Shown: positions 36,550-49,340 of the stretch, in pieces
How positions within the stretch are numbered: the first letter of the stretch is position 1
How the letters are laid out: every line of letters starts with the position of its first letter
Assembly (NCBI RefSeq): GCF_048771995.1
Contig: NC_133063.1
Location: 11,266,063-11,330,062 of the forward strand
DNA from: Taeniopygia guttata
Taxonomy: Eukaryota > Chordata > Aves > Passeriformes > Estrildidae
Direction of reading: 5' to 3'
DNA length: 64,000 nucleotides
Position numbers and translations under genes: made by a program
The notes under the pieces: generated by a model
The model's database searches: none
What the model was told of the DNA's origin: nothing
The model's input: only the letters and a program-made list of their open reading frames with translations

Positions 36550-37360
36550 GAAATGCACTAAAATGTAGAGACCCAAGTCATGTTTGCTACATAGAAGTGG
36601 TGTTCATGTCTGTTTAACTTCAAATTAAGAAATAAATATAAAGGAAAAATTAAGTATGAGAACATGTGAGAGTTTGAAGAAATTTAGAATAAATGTTGTG
36701 AGATTCTTTCCTCATTAAAAAGTTTCAAGGTACTCTGCAGCAATGTGAATCTTATTTTTTAATCAATCCTTAAGGAATTAGAAAACAAAACAAAACCAAA
36801 CAAAAAGTTATGCAAAGCCAGGTCTTAACAATACATTATTATTTTACAGATTGTTGTTTGAGGAAATGATATTTTGATATAAATTTTACATGTTACATGC
36901 ACATTTGATTTCAAATCTAAATATAAGATCTCAGAGCACAGAAAATGTAGAGTAAGTTGTACTGCTTTGTAAGATCTTCCTTTTCAGTAGTACTCCTAAA
37001 AGAAGCTGATCCTCAGAAGCAAGTTGCTAGGAGTTCTTTTTTTGGTAGATATTTTAGTATGTTTTTTCACTTTTTGTCCTTAACTTTCAGATCTCTCTGA
37101 AAAGATATTTCATTTCTTAATATTCTGAGATAGTAAGTGATTTAAAAGTATTGGGAGAGTCAGTTTGAATCTAAAATCTTGAAAATATTTAGGAATACAA
37201 TATAGAATACTCAGTACGTTCTAAGTTTTTTTAGTGCACTCTTTCCCTTTTAAACACTTAGATTTCAATATTCATTTTTATTGTGAAAAAAAATCTTATA
37301 TTCTAATCTCTTGAATATCCTTTTTATATTTTTGGATTTTTATATTTATATGTTTATACC

Positions 37361-38940
37361 TTGGAAAATGGGACAGACTTCCAAAGTGCTCAGTTATGTA
37401 GAAATATGTTTAGGATGGGAGAAGCTCAGATGGAGTTTGAACTGGCAGGTGACGAGAGTAACAAAAAAACCTGTAGGTATGTTAGTACTAAACATAAGAT
37501 CAAGGAAGATGTAGGTCTACTGCTGCATGGGTCTGACAGCTTAATTATGGACAACACAGTAAAGGTAGAAGTATTCAATTTTCTCTTTGCCTTCGTCTGC
37601 ATGGGAAAGTTCAGGTCCCAAGTTTCTATGCCAAGAAGGAGCAGCAAAGTTAACAGCAAAACACTGTTAGAGTAGGACTAAGTAAAGATCCAGCTGTAGC
37701 AGTTGGACACATACATATGAACAGAATTTGGTGGGATGCATCTGAATTGGTCAACCATCTATCTTATTTGAAAGGTCATTGAAGGCTTAAGTGTCTGGAA
37801 AGTCAAATATTCTACCCATCTACAGAAGTGAAAATTTGGGAAAATGCAAAGCTTTCAGTCTCACTACATTTTTGGGGAAAGTTGTGGAACAAGTGTTTGT
37901 GGAAGTTTTTTCCAAGAATGTGAAAAACAAGAAAGAAAATGGCTGGGAAAACTGAGCTCAGATTTATTAAGGGTGAATTGTACTTTACAAGCATGATGCT
38001 TTCTGTTGAAACCACTTTTTCTGTGGATGAAAGAAGAGTTATAGATGCTCTGTACCTTGAATTTAAAAAGGCACTTGACATGTTCACCCCAGCATTCCTG
38101 TAGACAAGTTGGTAAGTTACAATTTAGACGTATGGATTTTGAAAGGTGTCGCGTCTCTAGAGATCATAGGGCAGTGTGATGTTAGTGGCTGAAAGTCAAA
38201 ATATTCGTGGTCCTTGAAGTGGAGTTCCTTGAAAGTTGGTGCTGGGTCTGGTAGTGCGATTCAGTATATTTGTAAATATTTTAATGATAGGACTGAACCA
38301 TCCCTGAGTTTGCAGATGACTTTAAAGTGGAAGGAGAGGGAGACGTCTGGGAAGGAGGAGCCACCATTTGTTCTGAGAAACCTTGAGAGGCTGAAAAATT
38401 GGACCAACAAGAATTGCATGAATTTTAACAAAAATAAATAGGAACGGCATCTCAAATGGAATAAACTTAGTGTCAGAATAGCTGGGAACACATTGGCTGA
38501 GGTATAGCTCTGCTGCAAAGCACTTGTGGGTTCTAGGGGACAGCAAACTTAATATGAGCTAGTGGTAGAATACGGTGTAAAAGAAGGCAAACAGTGTCAT
38601 GGACTGCATCAGGAAGAGAATCATTGGATCAAGGCATGTGCTTATTCTGCTCAGCACTTCATTAGCCAGCATAACATGATTAGAGGTTTGGAGGTTGTTG
38701 AAAGTGGAGACATAACTGGTCTTCCTGTGCCAGGAATATTCAGAGAAAGATACTGTATTTATAATGGTTTATACAATGACAGAAAAGGCAGTGGGCACAG
38801 GTTGCTCTAGGGGAATACCATCCAAATAAAAAGAAAGTCAGTGTGAGATTAATTAAGAATTAATCATATGAATCATACAAATAGCTTTCCCAGGGAAGTG
38901 GTGGAATCTCTCTTGCCAACATTATTAAAGACTTGGAAGG
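37361..38940 (+). mobile_element. Old CR1 LINE, about 1.5 kb, plus orientation
   Basis: A strongly decayed CR1 ORF2 and 3' UTR. It can be followed through gaagtattcaattttctctttgccttcgtctgc (37568 on), aatttggtgggatgcatc, tagatgctctgtaccttgaatttaaaaaggcacttgaca (motif A region), tgagtttgcagatgactttaaagtgg (FADD box present) and ggactgcatcagg. The 3' end is close to aatagctttcccagggaagtggtgg...cttggaagg. Many stops and indels mark it as one of the oldest insertions here. Confidence 0.72.
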
Positions 38941-38941
38941 A

Positions 38942-39265
38942 GCCCGATGCAGAGCTCTGAACCAATTGCGGCCACGCCAAGAGCGACAGTCCTGGGGGGG
39001 CCCCGAGCAGCCAGCCCCGTGCTGGGAGCAGGGCATGGGGCATGGACAGTGCAGCTGTGGGGAGTGGTGGGTGGCTCCTTCCTGGCTGCTGCAGCCCCAC
39101 TGTGGCCTGCTCACCTCTGGTGGTGTGGGTGCTCAGCGTGCAGGGCAGACCCGGAATTGGATAACGAGTTGGGACTCATTGAGGAAGGCTCCTTTGGTGA
39201 TGTCTTCCAAAGAATTGATAATCAGATACAGCAAGACAAGTGATTACCATAAAAATTCATAGCCA
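38942..39265 (+). pseudogene. GC-rich insert with protein-kinase N-lobe-like remnant
   Basis: About 220 bp of GC-rich sequence follow the old CR1 end directly and run into an open frame. Near 39152-39230 that frame reads DPELDNELGLIEEGSFGDVF and then QRIDNQIQQ. This resembles the Gly-rich loop region of STE20/GCK-III kinases (STK24/25/26-like), which have DPEEL, GKGSFGEVF and GIDN in this order. A 5-base excess then shifts the frame; the next frame reads VITIKI, like the VAIKI strand that carries the ATP-binding Lys. No further kinase sequence is recognisable. The first loop Gly is replaced by Glu. It could be a truncated retrocopy or a chance match. Confidence 0.4.
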
Positions 39266-39904
39266 GGAAGTTCCCAGCATTAGAAAAATGCAAAAACAAC
39301 CGACAGCTTGCTCAGCTAAATTTTGAAATTCCTGCCATTAGGGAATTTAAGGACCATGTCTGTGAGTTGTTAAATATTATTGATGTTTGCCAAATCTTCT
39401 TTGATACTGGTTTAAACTCTGAACTAACAAAAATTACCTAGACTTTTACCTACACAACTCTAATGAAAATCTGCTTTAGTAAATTAGAAATTATTTTGCA
39501 GCATTTAGCTATGCATGGAAGTGACTTCTGAAGATCCTGGTGTTTAATTCTGCTAATTAGTTTTAAGCTTTACCCACATAGAAATAAGCTAATGTTTTTT
39601 AAGGGTGCCATTTTGGAATTGGTGTAAGACTATGTCAGCTGCAGATTCTTGAGAGGGATGTTGTTAAGTATATTGATGACACATTTGCAAAATTTAGTAA
39701 CATATGACAAAATTGAAATCAAAATCTGAACATCATCTTGTTTTTTAAATGTGTATTTTTGCTAAGGTTTAAACTCAATGCCTGGCACATACTGGGATCC
39801 AGCCATAAAGTATTTAATGTTACTTGTGTGCACTCCTTTGATTATTCATAACTTATTTATGTTAGAAGACTTTTTCAGTAGATATTAATAGAGGTTTGTT
39901 TTTA

Positions 39905-40430
39905 AGATATGTTAGGGAAAACCTCCCAGCCAAGGTCTTGGGTCTGGCCAAGCTGTGACCCTGCCTGGCAAGGGAAATATACCATCAAACCCCCCAGGTG
40001 TTTCTTTCCTAAAAAATGAAATCAAGTATTTTGAATTGTAATTTTGATCTTATAAAAACTGGACCCCCTTTTTCAAGGGAGACTTGGAGACCTTCCCCAG
40101 GAGGGTCTTTCCAAGTCCTTGCTAGGAGAAGGGACTATGTCCCCAACTACGGCAGACCCTGGGTGGTGGTAAACATTTAGGAAGTTGTAGGTATTTTTGT
40201 TCAATGATGCTTATTATTTTGCTGAATGTGTTGTTTTACTGTCCATAATGGGATTGGTGCGTATTATCCTGAACACCCTACTGAATTTAATAGGTTGAAT
40301 TATATTAATATCATAATTATTAAGGCTGAGAACAGACGTGGGTACTGATAACCTGAAAACATTTAAGTGGTGCAATGTACAAATATGTGTTATGATTGAA
40401 CTAGTGTTCACTAGTCAAGGTCTGCATTTT
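39905..40430 (+). mobile_element. Possible ERV LTR
   Basis: It begins near tgttagggaaaacctcccagcc, contains a TATA-like cttataaaaactgg at about 40049 and continues into gacttggagaccttccccaggagg. A later attattaaggctgagaac could be a decayed poly(A) signal. Composition and order of signals resemble an LTR, and it lies 5' of the ERV remnant at 42.0-42.5 kb. I could not match it firmly to a family or find paired ends. Confidence 0.4.
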
Positions 40431-41871
40431 AAATGACTATTAAAAAACCTGTTGTACTCCAGCCTGACAGCCAGCATTCATCTTGTGTGTAAGTTTAAGA
40501 CTTCTTAAAGGATTATCAAAAAATACCGTAATCCAGTGAATTTTTTATCAGTGAGGCTGACTAACAGAATTTTAACCAAAAGTCACATGTATTAATCTCA
40601 GTAGCCCAAACTATTTATTGTGAGCTGCTATCACTAACTCACCTGGACCAGACTATGCAGGTGAACATGCTTGAAACAGCTGCCTTGACACTGTTACCTG
40701 TGAGGAGCATCTCCTTACCTATAACAGTGAAGCTGAACTGAATTTTAACAGTAGTTACCTTAATTGTCAAAGAACTAAAACATCAATGGAGTTCTGATAC
40801 GTGAACTATTTTCTCCTTGATTACAGTGGACAGCATTAACTATTTCTTTTCTTTGGTAGACTGACTGTCCATGACAATCCATGCCATCAGCAGTGAGTCT
40901 CTCAGCCTCAGCAAGTTCAGGTCAGTAAGATCCAAATGTCAGATAAATTGATTGGCAAAGTTTGCAGTGGGCAGATCCTTGAGCTCAGTTAGAGGAGGTT
41001 CACTGAAGACCATTAAATTATAATAATTCTGGTTAAATTTGAACATGCACTAATGGTCTGCATATGTCAGATGTGCAGTTGAAGAGGATCTATTTAATGC
41101 ATCTGTAAAAAATAATTAAGAATATCATAAAATTATCACTGAGTTTAAATTGATTTTAGTATCTGCCCTAATGTTTTTAGCATATAACTCTCTTCTTTTT
41201 GTGAGAACTACAAATTTTATTGGGAAAAATACAGCATCAAAGAGTTAAGCAGTAAATTAATGTGCCTTACCACTGTAGATCTGGTCTTTTACCTGAACTT
41301 AATTCAGTCCAACTCAATTTATGTTCCACAAATGAGTGCTAGAGACAGCTGAACAATATCACAATGCATGTTTAAAAGAAACCTGGCTTTATTAAACAGC
41401 AGTTATGGAATTGTTTATATAAAAAATGGAATAGCATGAGAACATGTAGTTCTTACTTGTATGAGCTGCTGGAAAGAATACAAGAAAATAATTCCAGTAG
41501 TAGCTAAAAGGAAGACATTGTTGAGCATGCCCATGACACTTTAAAATGCATGTTTAAAAAAAAAAGAAGGGGGTGTGTGGGGATGGTATATACCCCCCTG
41601 AAAGCCTTGAACGTTCTTAAAATTCTCAATCACGACCTAACAAACTGACTTGTCAAATGCAGGATGTTATCAGGAATTGTGGAAAAGTTTGCCCATTGCT
41701 TCACTTGAACCTGAAGAGTCAAACTATTGAAGGACAAGACTAAGGATATATGCCCTTGATATGACAATTTGCCTTTAACTTCCTTTAACTTCAAGAATTG
41801 GACATTTAAAGGACAGGACTGATAGAAGGATATGTATTTTATAGTGGAAACAATACATAGACACATTACCC

Positions 41872-41931
41872 CTTATAGTTTTTTGAATTTTATCTCTTAC
41901 AGTTTTTTGAATGTTATATCTGACAGTTGAG
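41872..41931. repeat. 24-bp tandem repeat, 2.5 copies
   Basis: cttatagttttttgaattttatct (41872-41895) is followed by cttacagttttttgaatgttatat (41896-41919) and a partial third copy beginning ctgacagttga. Confidence 0.8.
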
Positions 41932-41999
41932 TTGACTTGTTTGTAACTTTCTTAAGTTTGTGTAATTAGGTCATAGATGTAAATAGCCTGCAGCATACC

Positions 42000-42246
42000 A
42001 CACTGTGAAGCTTTGCTTGATGGCTTCTGGACATGCTTGTAAAATCTCTTGAAGGTATGTGGGATAAACCAATGGCTGGTAAGGCTAGACTTGTTGTGTT
42101 GGGTAAAGATCTTCATTCAGCCTAGGCTTATTATTTATGTCATCATCATTATTTTGTGCATTGTGCCACATTTGTTGTCCTGTCTGCAACAGCTCTGCAG
42201 AGGAAGACAGACACTGCCTTTGTATTTAAAAACAAAAAGGGGGAAC
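42000..42246 (+). pseudogene. ERV envelope transmembrane-subunit 3' remnant and polypurine tract
   Basis: An open frame at 42049-42258 encodes a run of about 18 hydrophobic residues (about 42120-42180), followed by a short Cys- and Arg-containing tail. This is the layout of a retroviral transmembrane Env C-terminus. Directly after it comes the purine run aaaaacaaaaagggggaa (about 42228-42245), the expected polypurine tract just 5' of a 3' LTR. A stop upstream in the same frame and the lack of any gag, pol or surface-subunit sequence show a broken fragment. Family assignment is not possible from this piece. Confidence 0.5.
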
Positions 42247-42520
42247 TCTAGTGGCTAACCGCTGGCCTGGAGGCCCTACAGTTATAGATAACCCTGATTA
42301 TATAATTCAACCCATCTAGGCCATTAGGGACCCAGTTTAGGCTGTTGGGGATGCAGACAGCTATTGGCTGGTAAGCTGAGTGGCAACTAAATTCAGACAA
42401 TCAGGGGCAACTGTGTGGGCTTTTGAAAACTATGTAAAGGGAACTCAATAAAAGTTGGCTGTTACTGCATGAACCTCTAGTGTCATGTCATGTGTCCATC
42501 TCTACTGCAATGTATCATGA
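42247..42520 (+). mobile_element. Probable ERV 3' LTR (about 270 bp)
   Basis: It follows the polypurine tract. It has a TATA-like ctatgtaaagg at about 42430, a poly(A) signal AATAAA at 42447-42452 and a short tail to about 42520 (gcaatgtatca). The compact size and signal order fit an LTR; the exact TG and CA termini are not certain. It is unlike the other LTRs in the window. Confidence 0.5.
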
Positions 42521-45500
42521 GGTACCATAGTTCTAAAATTGGGAGCTAAGTTGTCATAAACAGATTTCAGGGTAAAAGTTTTAGATCTGAAGTTCTTTGC
42601 AACTTTGGAGAAAAAGAAATGTGGATAACTCTTTCTCATTTTAAATGTAAGTTGACTATAATGTTGTCCTCAGATGTATGTACAGCTTCCTCTTGAGGTT
42701 TTCTTAACCTTGTAGAAGTTTATTGGTGTTCTGCTAATGATTTCTTGGATTTCTTGGAATGGCTTCTCTATATGCACATGTCTGCTTTTAAATAAAGATA
42801 TTTTCATATACCTTAATGGATTTGTTTTTCAGTGGTTTTAAGTTAATCTATAATGTATGTCAAAGTTGGCCCTTTGCCCTCAGTATTTTATTTAGTTCAG
42901 TGTATGTGGAGAAGGATGAATGTTACTTCACAGTCTGCTTAAATGCATTGTGTGGGAATAAGATATGGGTCCATAGGAATTCATAGTATTTTAATTGGTG
43001 AGGTAATGTGTGTTTTGTACTTCTAGCTGAAAGCATTGTAAGTTTCCTTCATAAATTCTTTAACTTGTTTGAGTGGATTGGTGGTACCTTTGTGTTTTGG
43101 TGTTTGCAGTGTTCTCAGCTCTTGCTGACAAGATACAGAATAATAGGATATAGTATGGAATAGAGTATCTTCTGATAGTCCCCTGTGTCACCTCCTTAGT
43201 AAAATTTTGGTGTGTTGACAGAACTGGTTGATCTGTGGCAAGATCAAAGGGCAAGCTCACAGTAACATTGCTGCACTAAGAATTTAATACTTTATTCTAC
43301 CTAAAATGCCTGTGCATGTGTCACTTCCTTTTGTCTTCTCAGACAAAAGACACCTTTAGACACTTGAGAGAATAACTTCACTGTTAATTTTAATTTTGGT
43401 GTGCCAGCTTTCTAAAAGACCTACTTTTTAATACAAAGTATTTATTGAATAAAGGTTTTGATTTAGAGATTTTGGGGTGTGTTTTGTATGTTGCATAAAA
43501 TAGTCTGTGCAAGAAGATTTCTTGGCATTTATATTATTTGGAAAGTGAGGCGCTTATAGTTGGAATATATTTTACAAACACAGCATACTGCTTTTCAACA
43601 GTATATAAATTCTGATTAGCAAGTTTGTAAAAATATCCAAATAAGGCAGAAGGCATGGGGTCAGAGTAATCACTATAAAAGTTGGTTTCCTTTGGTGTGT
43701 TCTCTAAGTTAAAAGCCATCCTTGTCATATGTGTAGGTGGAAAATTCTGGTGAATAACAGCAGTATCGCTATCTTGCTGGACTGCCCTTGGCTTTCTCAA
43801 ATAAACATTTTCTCTGGCATCATTATGAAGTGGAAGTCAGGCACCTGCTGCAATAATTCTCTCAGCTGACAGTGTATTACAGCCCACCATTGAATAGCTG
43901 AATATTTGAAACCATGCAAAAGAGAGTTACTATGACAGGGTTTTCATATTTAGGGAAAGTAAGGTAACAAAGGGAAACAAACTAACTTTCCTATTTTCTT
44001 CTGATATAGGAGGAGGAAAATGAGAAAGTGATAGCTCAAAATCCAACAGAGATTTTATTTTGGATTGACCAACCTCAATACAAGTGTAGGTAGTTAAAAC
44101 AGCATGCATCTTCCTTACATCAGTTTCAAGAATTGATCTGGAAAGACCAGATCACAGCTGACTGCTGAACAACGCCTGTAGTGTAGTTTTCAAACACAAC
44201 TTTTCATTGGAAGTCATCAGGAAAGTTCTCTTCTACCAGTTTGCTGTGTAAATTTTGAAGTGATACTTCTGTGAATTAAATTGATTCAGGAAGAGTTTAT
44301 TCACAAGTGGAGAATACCTGATGGAATGCTAATATAGCTGATGGAGGGAGCGGCTGATGGTACTGTCAGTGTAGTCTTTCACTGTGGCACTTCTCTTTTA
44401 TCCTGCAGTAGCAGCTAGTAATTTGAAAATGGCATTTCACAGTCTTTAAAATGTTGTTCATAAAATGCTGGGAGCAGTGAGGTGAGAGCTGGGTAGCATA
44501 ACTCCTAAAATCACAGCTTCTGTTACTGTTTTGAGTGGATGGAAATCAATGATTGGGACAAAGCATTGAGATATCAGGAAGCTTAATGTGGAGAAAACAA
44601 TTCCTGCTCCAGTACAAACCGGATGGATGTGGGGACATAATTACAGTGTACCATCAAAACTGCAACAGTTCATATGCCTCCACTCCCTAGTAGCTTGGGT
44701 TTGCCTTTTTCCTTCTTGGGTAGGAGGTCTTAGAGGGTTCTGTGTTCAGTGTGGCAGGAAGGAATGGGCCCGCAGTAAAGTCCCTGGAGTGTGCTGGGAG
44801 TGGATTTGGGGGAGCAGATAGGTCAAACTGTCCACACATTTCAGCTGCGGCCTGTAGAAAAATTGCAGTTTTGTTGTGTCAGACTTTTTGTGGTTTGAAA
44901 ACCTTAGCTACTTTGTTGCTCTCAGCAGTTAAGCAAAGACTATTTTCAGCTACTTTGAAGTAGAAAACCTGGGGTGAGGGGAGGGGACTTTGGTTTTAGT
45001 AGCTGAGAGAGCAGAACTCTCTGGTTCCACTTGCATTCTCCTTCATAGCTATAGCTTCAGAAACTAAACCTTTTCTACTTCTGACTTAAAAACAGATTTT
45101 GAAGAAATATGTGAACAGTTCTTTGCTATGTGGGTCAGAATTCATCAATAATTCTTTGAGCAGACAAATCTTATAACAGGAACAAAAGTGTTAAGTTGGT
45201 GGCAGTTCCATCTCCTGTGACCCAGAGGATGCCAAGACATATGTTCTTTTGGAGTGCAGTGAATGGCTTCTGACTAAAATTCTTCTAACTGAAAAAGCTT
45301 CAGTTACTATTTCTATTCTTTGGAGAGCTAAAATAGAAAAAGGGCTACCAAAAGGACTCTTTCCATTTCCTTGACATTTGTGAGGGATAAACACATAAAA
45401 AAAAGAAATGTTAGTTTACAGAAGTTGGTTACAGCACTAAGATCAGCTGTATTCTTGAAATTTATTTACAGTAGACCATATTGATAATTTTAAATTAGCA

Positions 45501-46997
45501 GCTATATTTTAATCCATTCCTAAACAAGGTTTTTGTTAAATATTTCATCAATTTACGTAAATGTCTCCAAGAAAATGTATATTCTAACTGAAGGAAGAAG
45601 TCTACAATGTATTTTTTGTTTGAGAAGAGTTGGATTCTTTTGGTTGAGTCCATTTTTCTATGCAATATTCTAGTCTGAATAAATCAAACCCTAAAAATGG
45701 CTTTAATCTTATGTTGACAGAAGATTTTGTTTGCAGTAATACTAGATATTTTCTTTAAAATGTTTTTCAAGGGAATGCCCAGTGAGCATGATTTCAGTGT
45801 GTGGAAGTTTTGAGTCAGATTGCACAGCCAAAGATTTTTTTGTACATAAAGCATACGGTTTCTTAGATAGGCAGTGATTTGAACAGAGTTGATGACGCTA
45901 GATCCAGACTTTAACTGGTATCAAGTGAATGATATTTTTTCATTTGCATCCTTGCTGATGTGACTTCTAAAGCAATTTACCATTTAGCTTCTTAAACATG
46001 ACATTTCAAAAGCTCCTTTTAGCTCCAGAATTCTATATGTAAATGGATTTGTGAAAGGTGCTTGCAGTTTTATTAGATTTGGAGTTCTATCCAGGTTTAT
46101 GGGTGCAAATTTTGTTTGCTTTTTGGGTTCCTGGCAAAATTTCTTTATGCATTGATTGTGAATTACTAAGGTAGCAGTTGCAATTTTTCTGCAGTGCAAG
46201 CTTGACTTAAGTAATTCCTGTTTCGTACTGTCTGATCAAGTGGCCTGTCCTACTGTCTCAGTTGGGGCACATTCTAGAAGGTTACTTGGAAGTTTTTTGT
46301 GAAGTGCCTGGTAGTGTAAATTAGGCTTAATGTTACTTAGCAGGAAATATGTAAATGCAGCCAGGACTGATGCTTCATTGTTCTTATATTGACATATATA
46401 GAAGGAGAGGAGAAGTCACAGTTGAAAGAGGAGCTGTGCTTTGACAGAAGAAGAAGGAAAGAGGTAGAGCTGCATTATTAGACATGGTACTTTAAAGCAA
46501 CAACTGGATGTCCATCAGAACATGTTAGATTGAGATACTGATTTTCACAGAGCTAGTCTAGAGTTGTTTAGCATTACAGCTAATGCTGTCAGCAAAAGTA
46601 TGTCTAAAACTATGTTTGATGAAGAGGGTCATGATGGCCTATCATGAATTAAATCCAGAAAGTTAAAAGGTGAAATGAAACCTATGACTGCATAATTTAA
46701 AATTCCTAGCTACAGTCTTCACTTTATCTGGGTTTAGTGCATTTTCCTGAATGAACAGTATTATCTGGATAGAGAAAAATAAACCTTTTTTTTTTTTAAA
46801 TTTTTCTTTTATTGTCTTTTTTAGTCTTTTCAGGCATGCAGAGACACTAGCTCAATCGGTTAATTTTTACCAAATGAAACAAATGCACACTAAGTTACCT
46901 TGCGACTGTTTCACTTCTTTAGAGAATGTGTCTATGCAAGTTTTGCCTTTTTAATGTATTGTTCATCTATAAGAAAGATAGGCTTTTATATTTAGCT

Positions 46998-47015
46998 ATT
47001 ATTATTATTATTATT
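46998..47015. repeat. (ATT)6 microsatellite
   Basis: Six perfect ATT units in intron 3, a likely polymorphic marker. Confidence 0.85.
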
Positions 47016-47782
47016 GTTAGTTTTCTTCTTTTTTACACACTCAGGAGTGGAAATGTCAGCTTTTCCTATAAGTGAGATTTTAAAAACACATTTGTGTCCA
47101 TATCTAGCTTTAGTATGTTTATTAAACAAACTTAATTTTTATATACACATGAAGAAATAGGTAAACATTTTCAAGGTGTGGCTTTTTTTTGACAAACAAA
47201 AAATTATGGTATGTAACTTATTCCAAAATAAATATAAATTAATGAGTGGAAAGTGAACTGAAAAATTGGTCCACTGTAGCATTTTTATTTAGAAATAGAG
47301 CCTGTTATTGTAAAACCATGCAATGTATGTACTGTATGATCTACCAATAAGAGAGTAACAAGAGTATAATATGAAAAACACACATTTATCAGACTTTGTG
47401 ACACAGTTGGGAAAATAAAACAGTATGACAGATGAACTATAAGCATAACTGTTACTGTTCATAAACTATTTTAATAAGAGAAAAAGAAATTTCACTGGGA
47501 AGAATATACTAACTGAAAATACGGTTAATTTCATTAATAATTAAAATATTAATAATTTCATTTTTGGGGGTTTTTTTTTTGGCTTTTTGGTTTTGTTTTT
47601 TTCTTTCCTGATAAATAGTTCATATGTTCCTTGAAATCTGTGGAAACTTTATATGAACAACTTTAACTCCTGTTTAGAAATGGACTTGAAATTTTTATAA
47701 ATGAAGAAATATTTTAGTTTTTAAAACGTATCTACAATACTGTTTACAGTTTCCTAACATATGTATGAAATGTCACTTCCAG

Positions 47783-47869
47783 GTGCTGACCTTAAGGAAA
47801 GGGCAAAAATGCACTCAAGTGAAGTTAGTTCTTTTGTCTCCAGAGCAAGAGCGACTATTAATGAATTGG
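47783..47869 (+). CDS. AUH: AUH exon 4: AGADLKER active-site loop
   Basis: An 87-bp exon completing Gly130 and encoding residues 131-158, starting ADLKERAKMHSSEV. Joined to exon 3 it gives C-A-G-A-D-L-K-E-R, the conserved CoA-binding/oxyanion loop of the enoyl-CoA hydratase family. It ends in TINEL, corresponding to the human helix before the ANLPVP strand. The acceptor is cacttccag with a modest pyrimidine tract. A good branch-point match, cctaac at 47753-47758, lies about 26 bases upstream of the exon. The donor is gtaagt. The exon begins and ends in phase 1, which fits exactly between exons 3 and 5. The stretch HSSEVSSFVSRARAT is the least human-like part of the mature protein seen here, and lies in a surface helix. 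Confidence 0.93.
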
Positions 47870-49340
47870 GTAAGTAACCTCTCCCTTGAAAAATGTTATT
47901 TTAACCTAAGAATGTTAGATCAGAGGAATTACATAAACATGCACAGTTAATTCTTGACAGGTAGTAGAGTATCCCTAACTGTCACATCACAGATCTTGAA
48001 TTGGAAAGAACCTATTGGGATTATGGAGTATATTGATAAATATGACTCATGGTGCATTTATCCCTTTAAAAAGTTCCAAGTTGAGTTAGACTTTTTAAAA
48101 GAATGCTAAATATCAAATGAAATAGAGGTGATTTGCCCTGCTGTTTTCATAAAGGCTGGATTGTTCAGTGACATCAAAGTGCCTTAGAATTCAGTTTTTA
48201 CTATTGAATTCTTGTGGTTTCTATTATTAGTACAGTCTTATGTATTTTAGAAGCATGTTAAACATCAGCTGCTGATAGAAATTTAGTTACTAAGGTATTT
48301 GAAAATTTTGTTTAATATGTTTTGGTGTCGTAAAACCTGTTAATACTTTTGGATTTTAATCCACTTGTACCGATTCTTAAGGATAGTAGTTTCATTGTAT
48401 GTTTTAGTTTAAGAATTCACCATCAAGTAATTATATTTCTACATCTCTGCTGATCAGTTTAAATATAATTACTTTCAACAGGTTATTGCCAATATGATCT
48501 GTTGAAAAGATAAGTGTAGTGTTCCATGTTTTAAGGAATTAATTTTCTACATTTAACTTCTAAAATATTGTTAGATGCATTTCCTTAAGAACACTATGTA
48601 ACATTTTGATTTGGCAGAACTTTATGAATGGATAGCAGGGTTTTTTTTAGTTAAATGACGACCTGCTGAAGAATGAAACTTTGATTAGGTAATTCATGCA
48701 GATACTTACGTCCTGAAATGACTGTCATGTCTTTGAAGTGAAGTAGACACTCAAAGCTGTTTAAATAAGTGAAATCTGCAAAATACCTAGATGACGTGAA
48801 TAGATCATTAATTTCCTGCAGCTGATACTGTATGTCATGCCAGTACTTGTCCTTTTATTGTAATGCCAAGCAAGTGGCAACAAGTTATTCCATTCATTTT
48901 CTTTGTAAGAATTTTGGGAGGCTTGCTTATCATTAAGGAATAATTTTTCAGCCTTCCTTGGCTTGAAGTTACTGGAAATACTTTAAGCTGCATATAAGTG
49001 TTTAAATATGAGCAACTGGTTTCAGGTTTTTCCTATGATTAATAAATAGGGTTTTTTTTAATCAATTATCTTCAAATTTGTAAATGAGAATATTTTTAAA
49101 GTCTGAAGAAATATTTGAATTTGGCATTCTTCACTGAATGACTGGAAAATGTTCAGTTATTTGATGCTTTGTTTTGTCTCAGGGTTGAAAAAGCCCTGAG
49201 AAAAATGTTTGATTGTTTTCATCTTCATTAAAGTTCCTGTGAGAGCATTTAACTACTGAATATGTAAGCAAATTTTCAGTGTTATGTTAAAGGCGTGCAG
49301 TGAATTACTTGCCTCAGTCAGTTTCAGTAGATCATTCTCA

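Larger units (their letters stand above)
16115..47782 (+). other. AUH: AUH intron 3 (31668 bp), repeat-rich
   Basis: Donor gtatgc, acceptor cacttccag with branch-point-like cctaac at 47753-47758. It holds LTRs, CR1 fragments, an ERV 3' end and a kinase-like remnant between 19.5 and 42.5 kb, each listed separately. The remaining long stretches (16.2-19.5, 19.7-22.4, 23.5-26.9, 28.5-33.6, 34.3-36.0, 36.6-37.3 and 42.6-47.7 kb) show only AT-rich unique-looking sequence, with chance frames under 100 codons and short simple repeats. Confidence 0.9.

Noticed and set aside
49187..49201. Small inverted repeat tctcaggg/ccctgaga near 49177-49201
   Set aside because: The stem is only 8 bp, as expected by chance several times in 64 kb.
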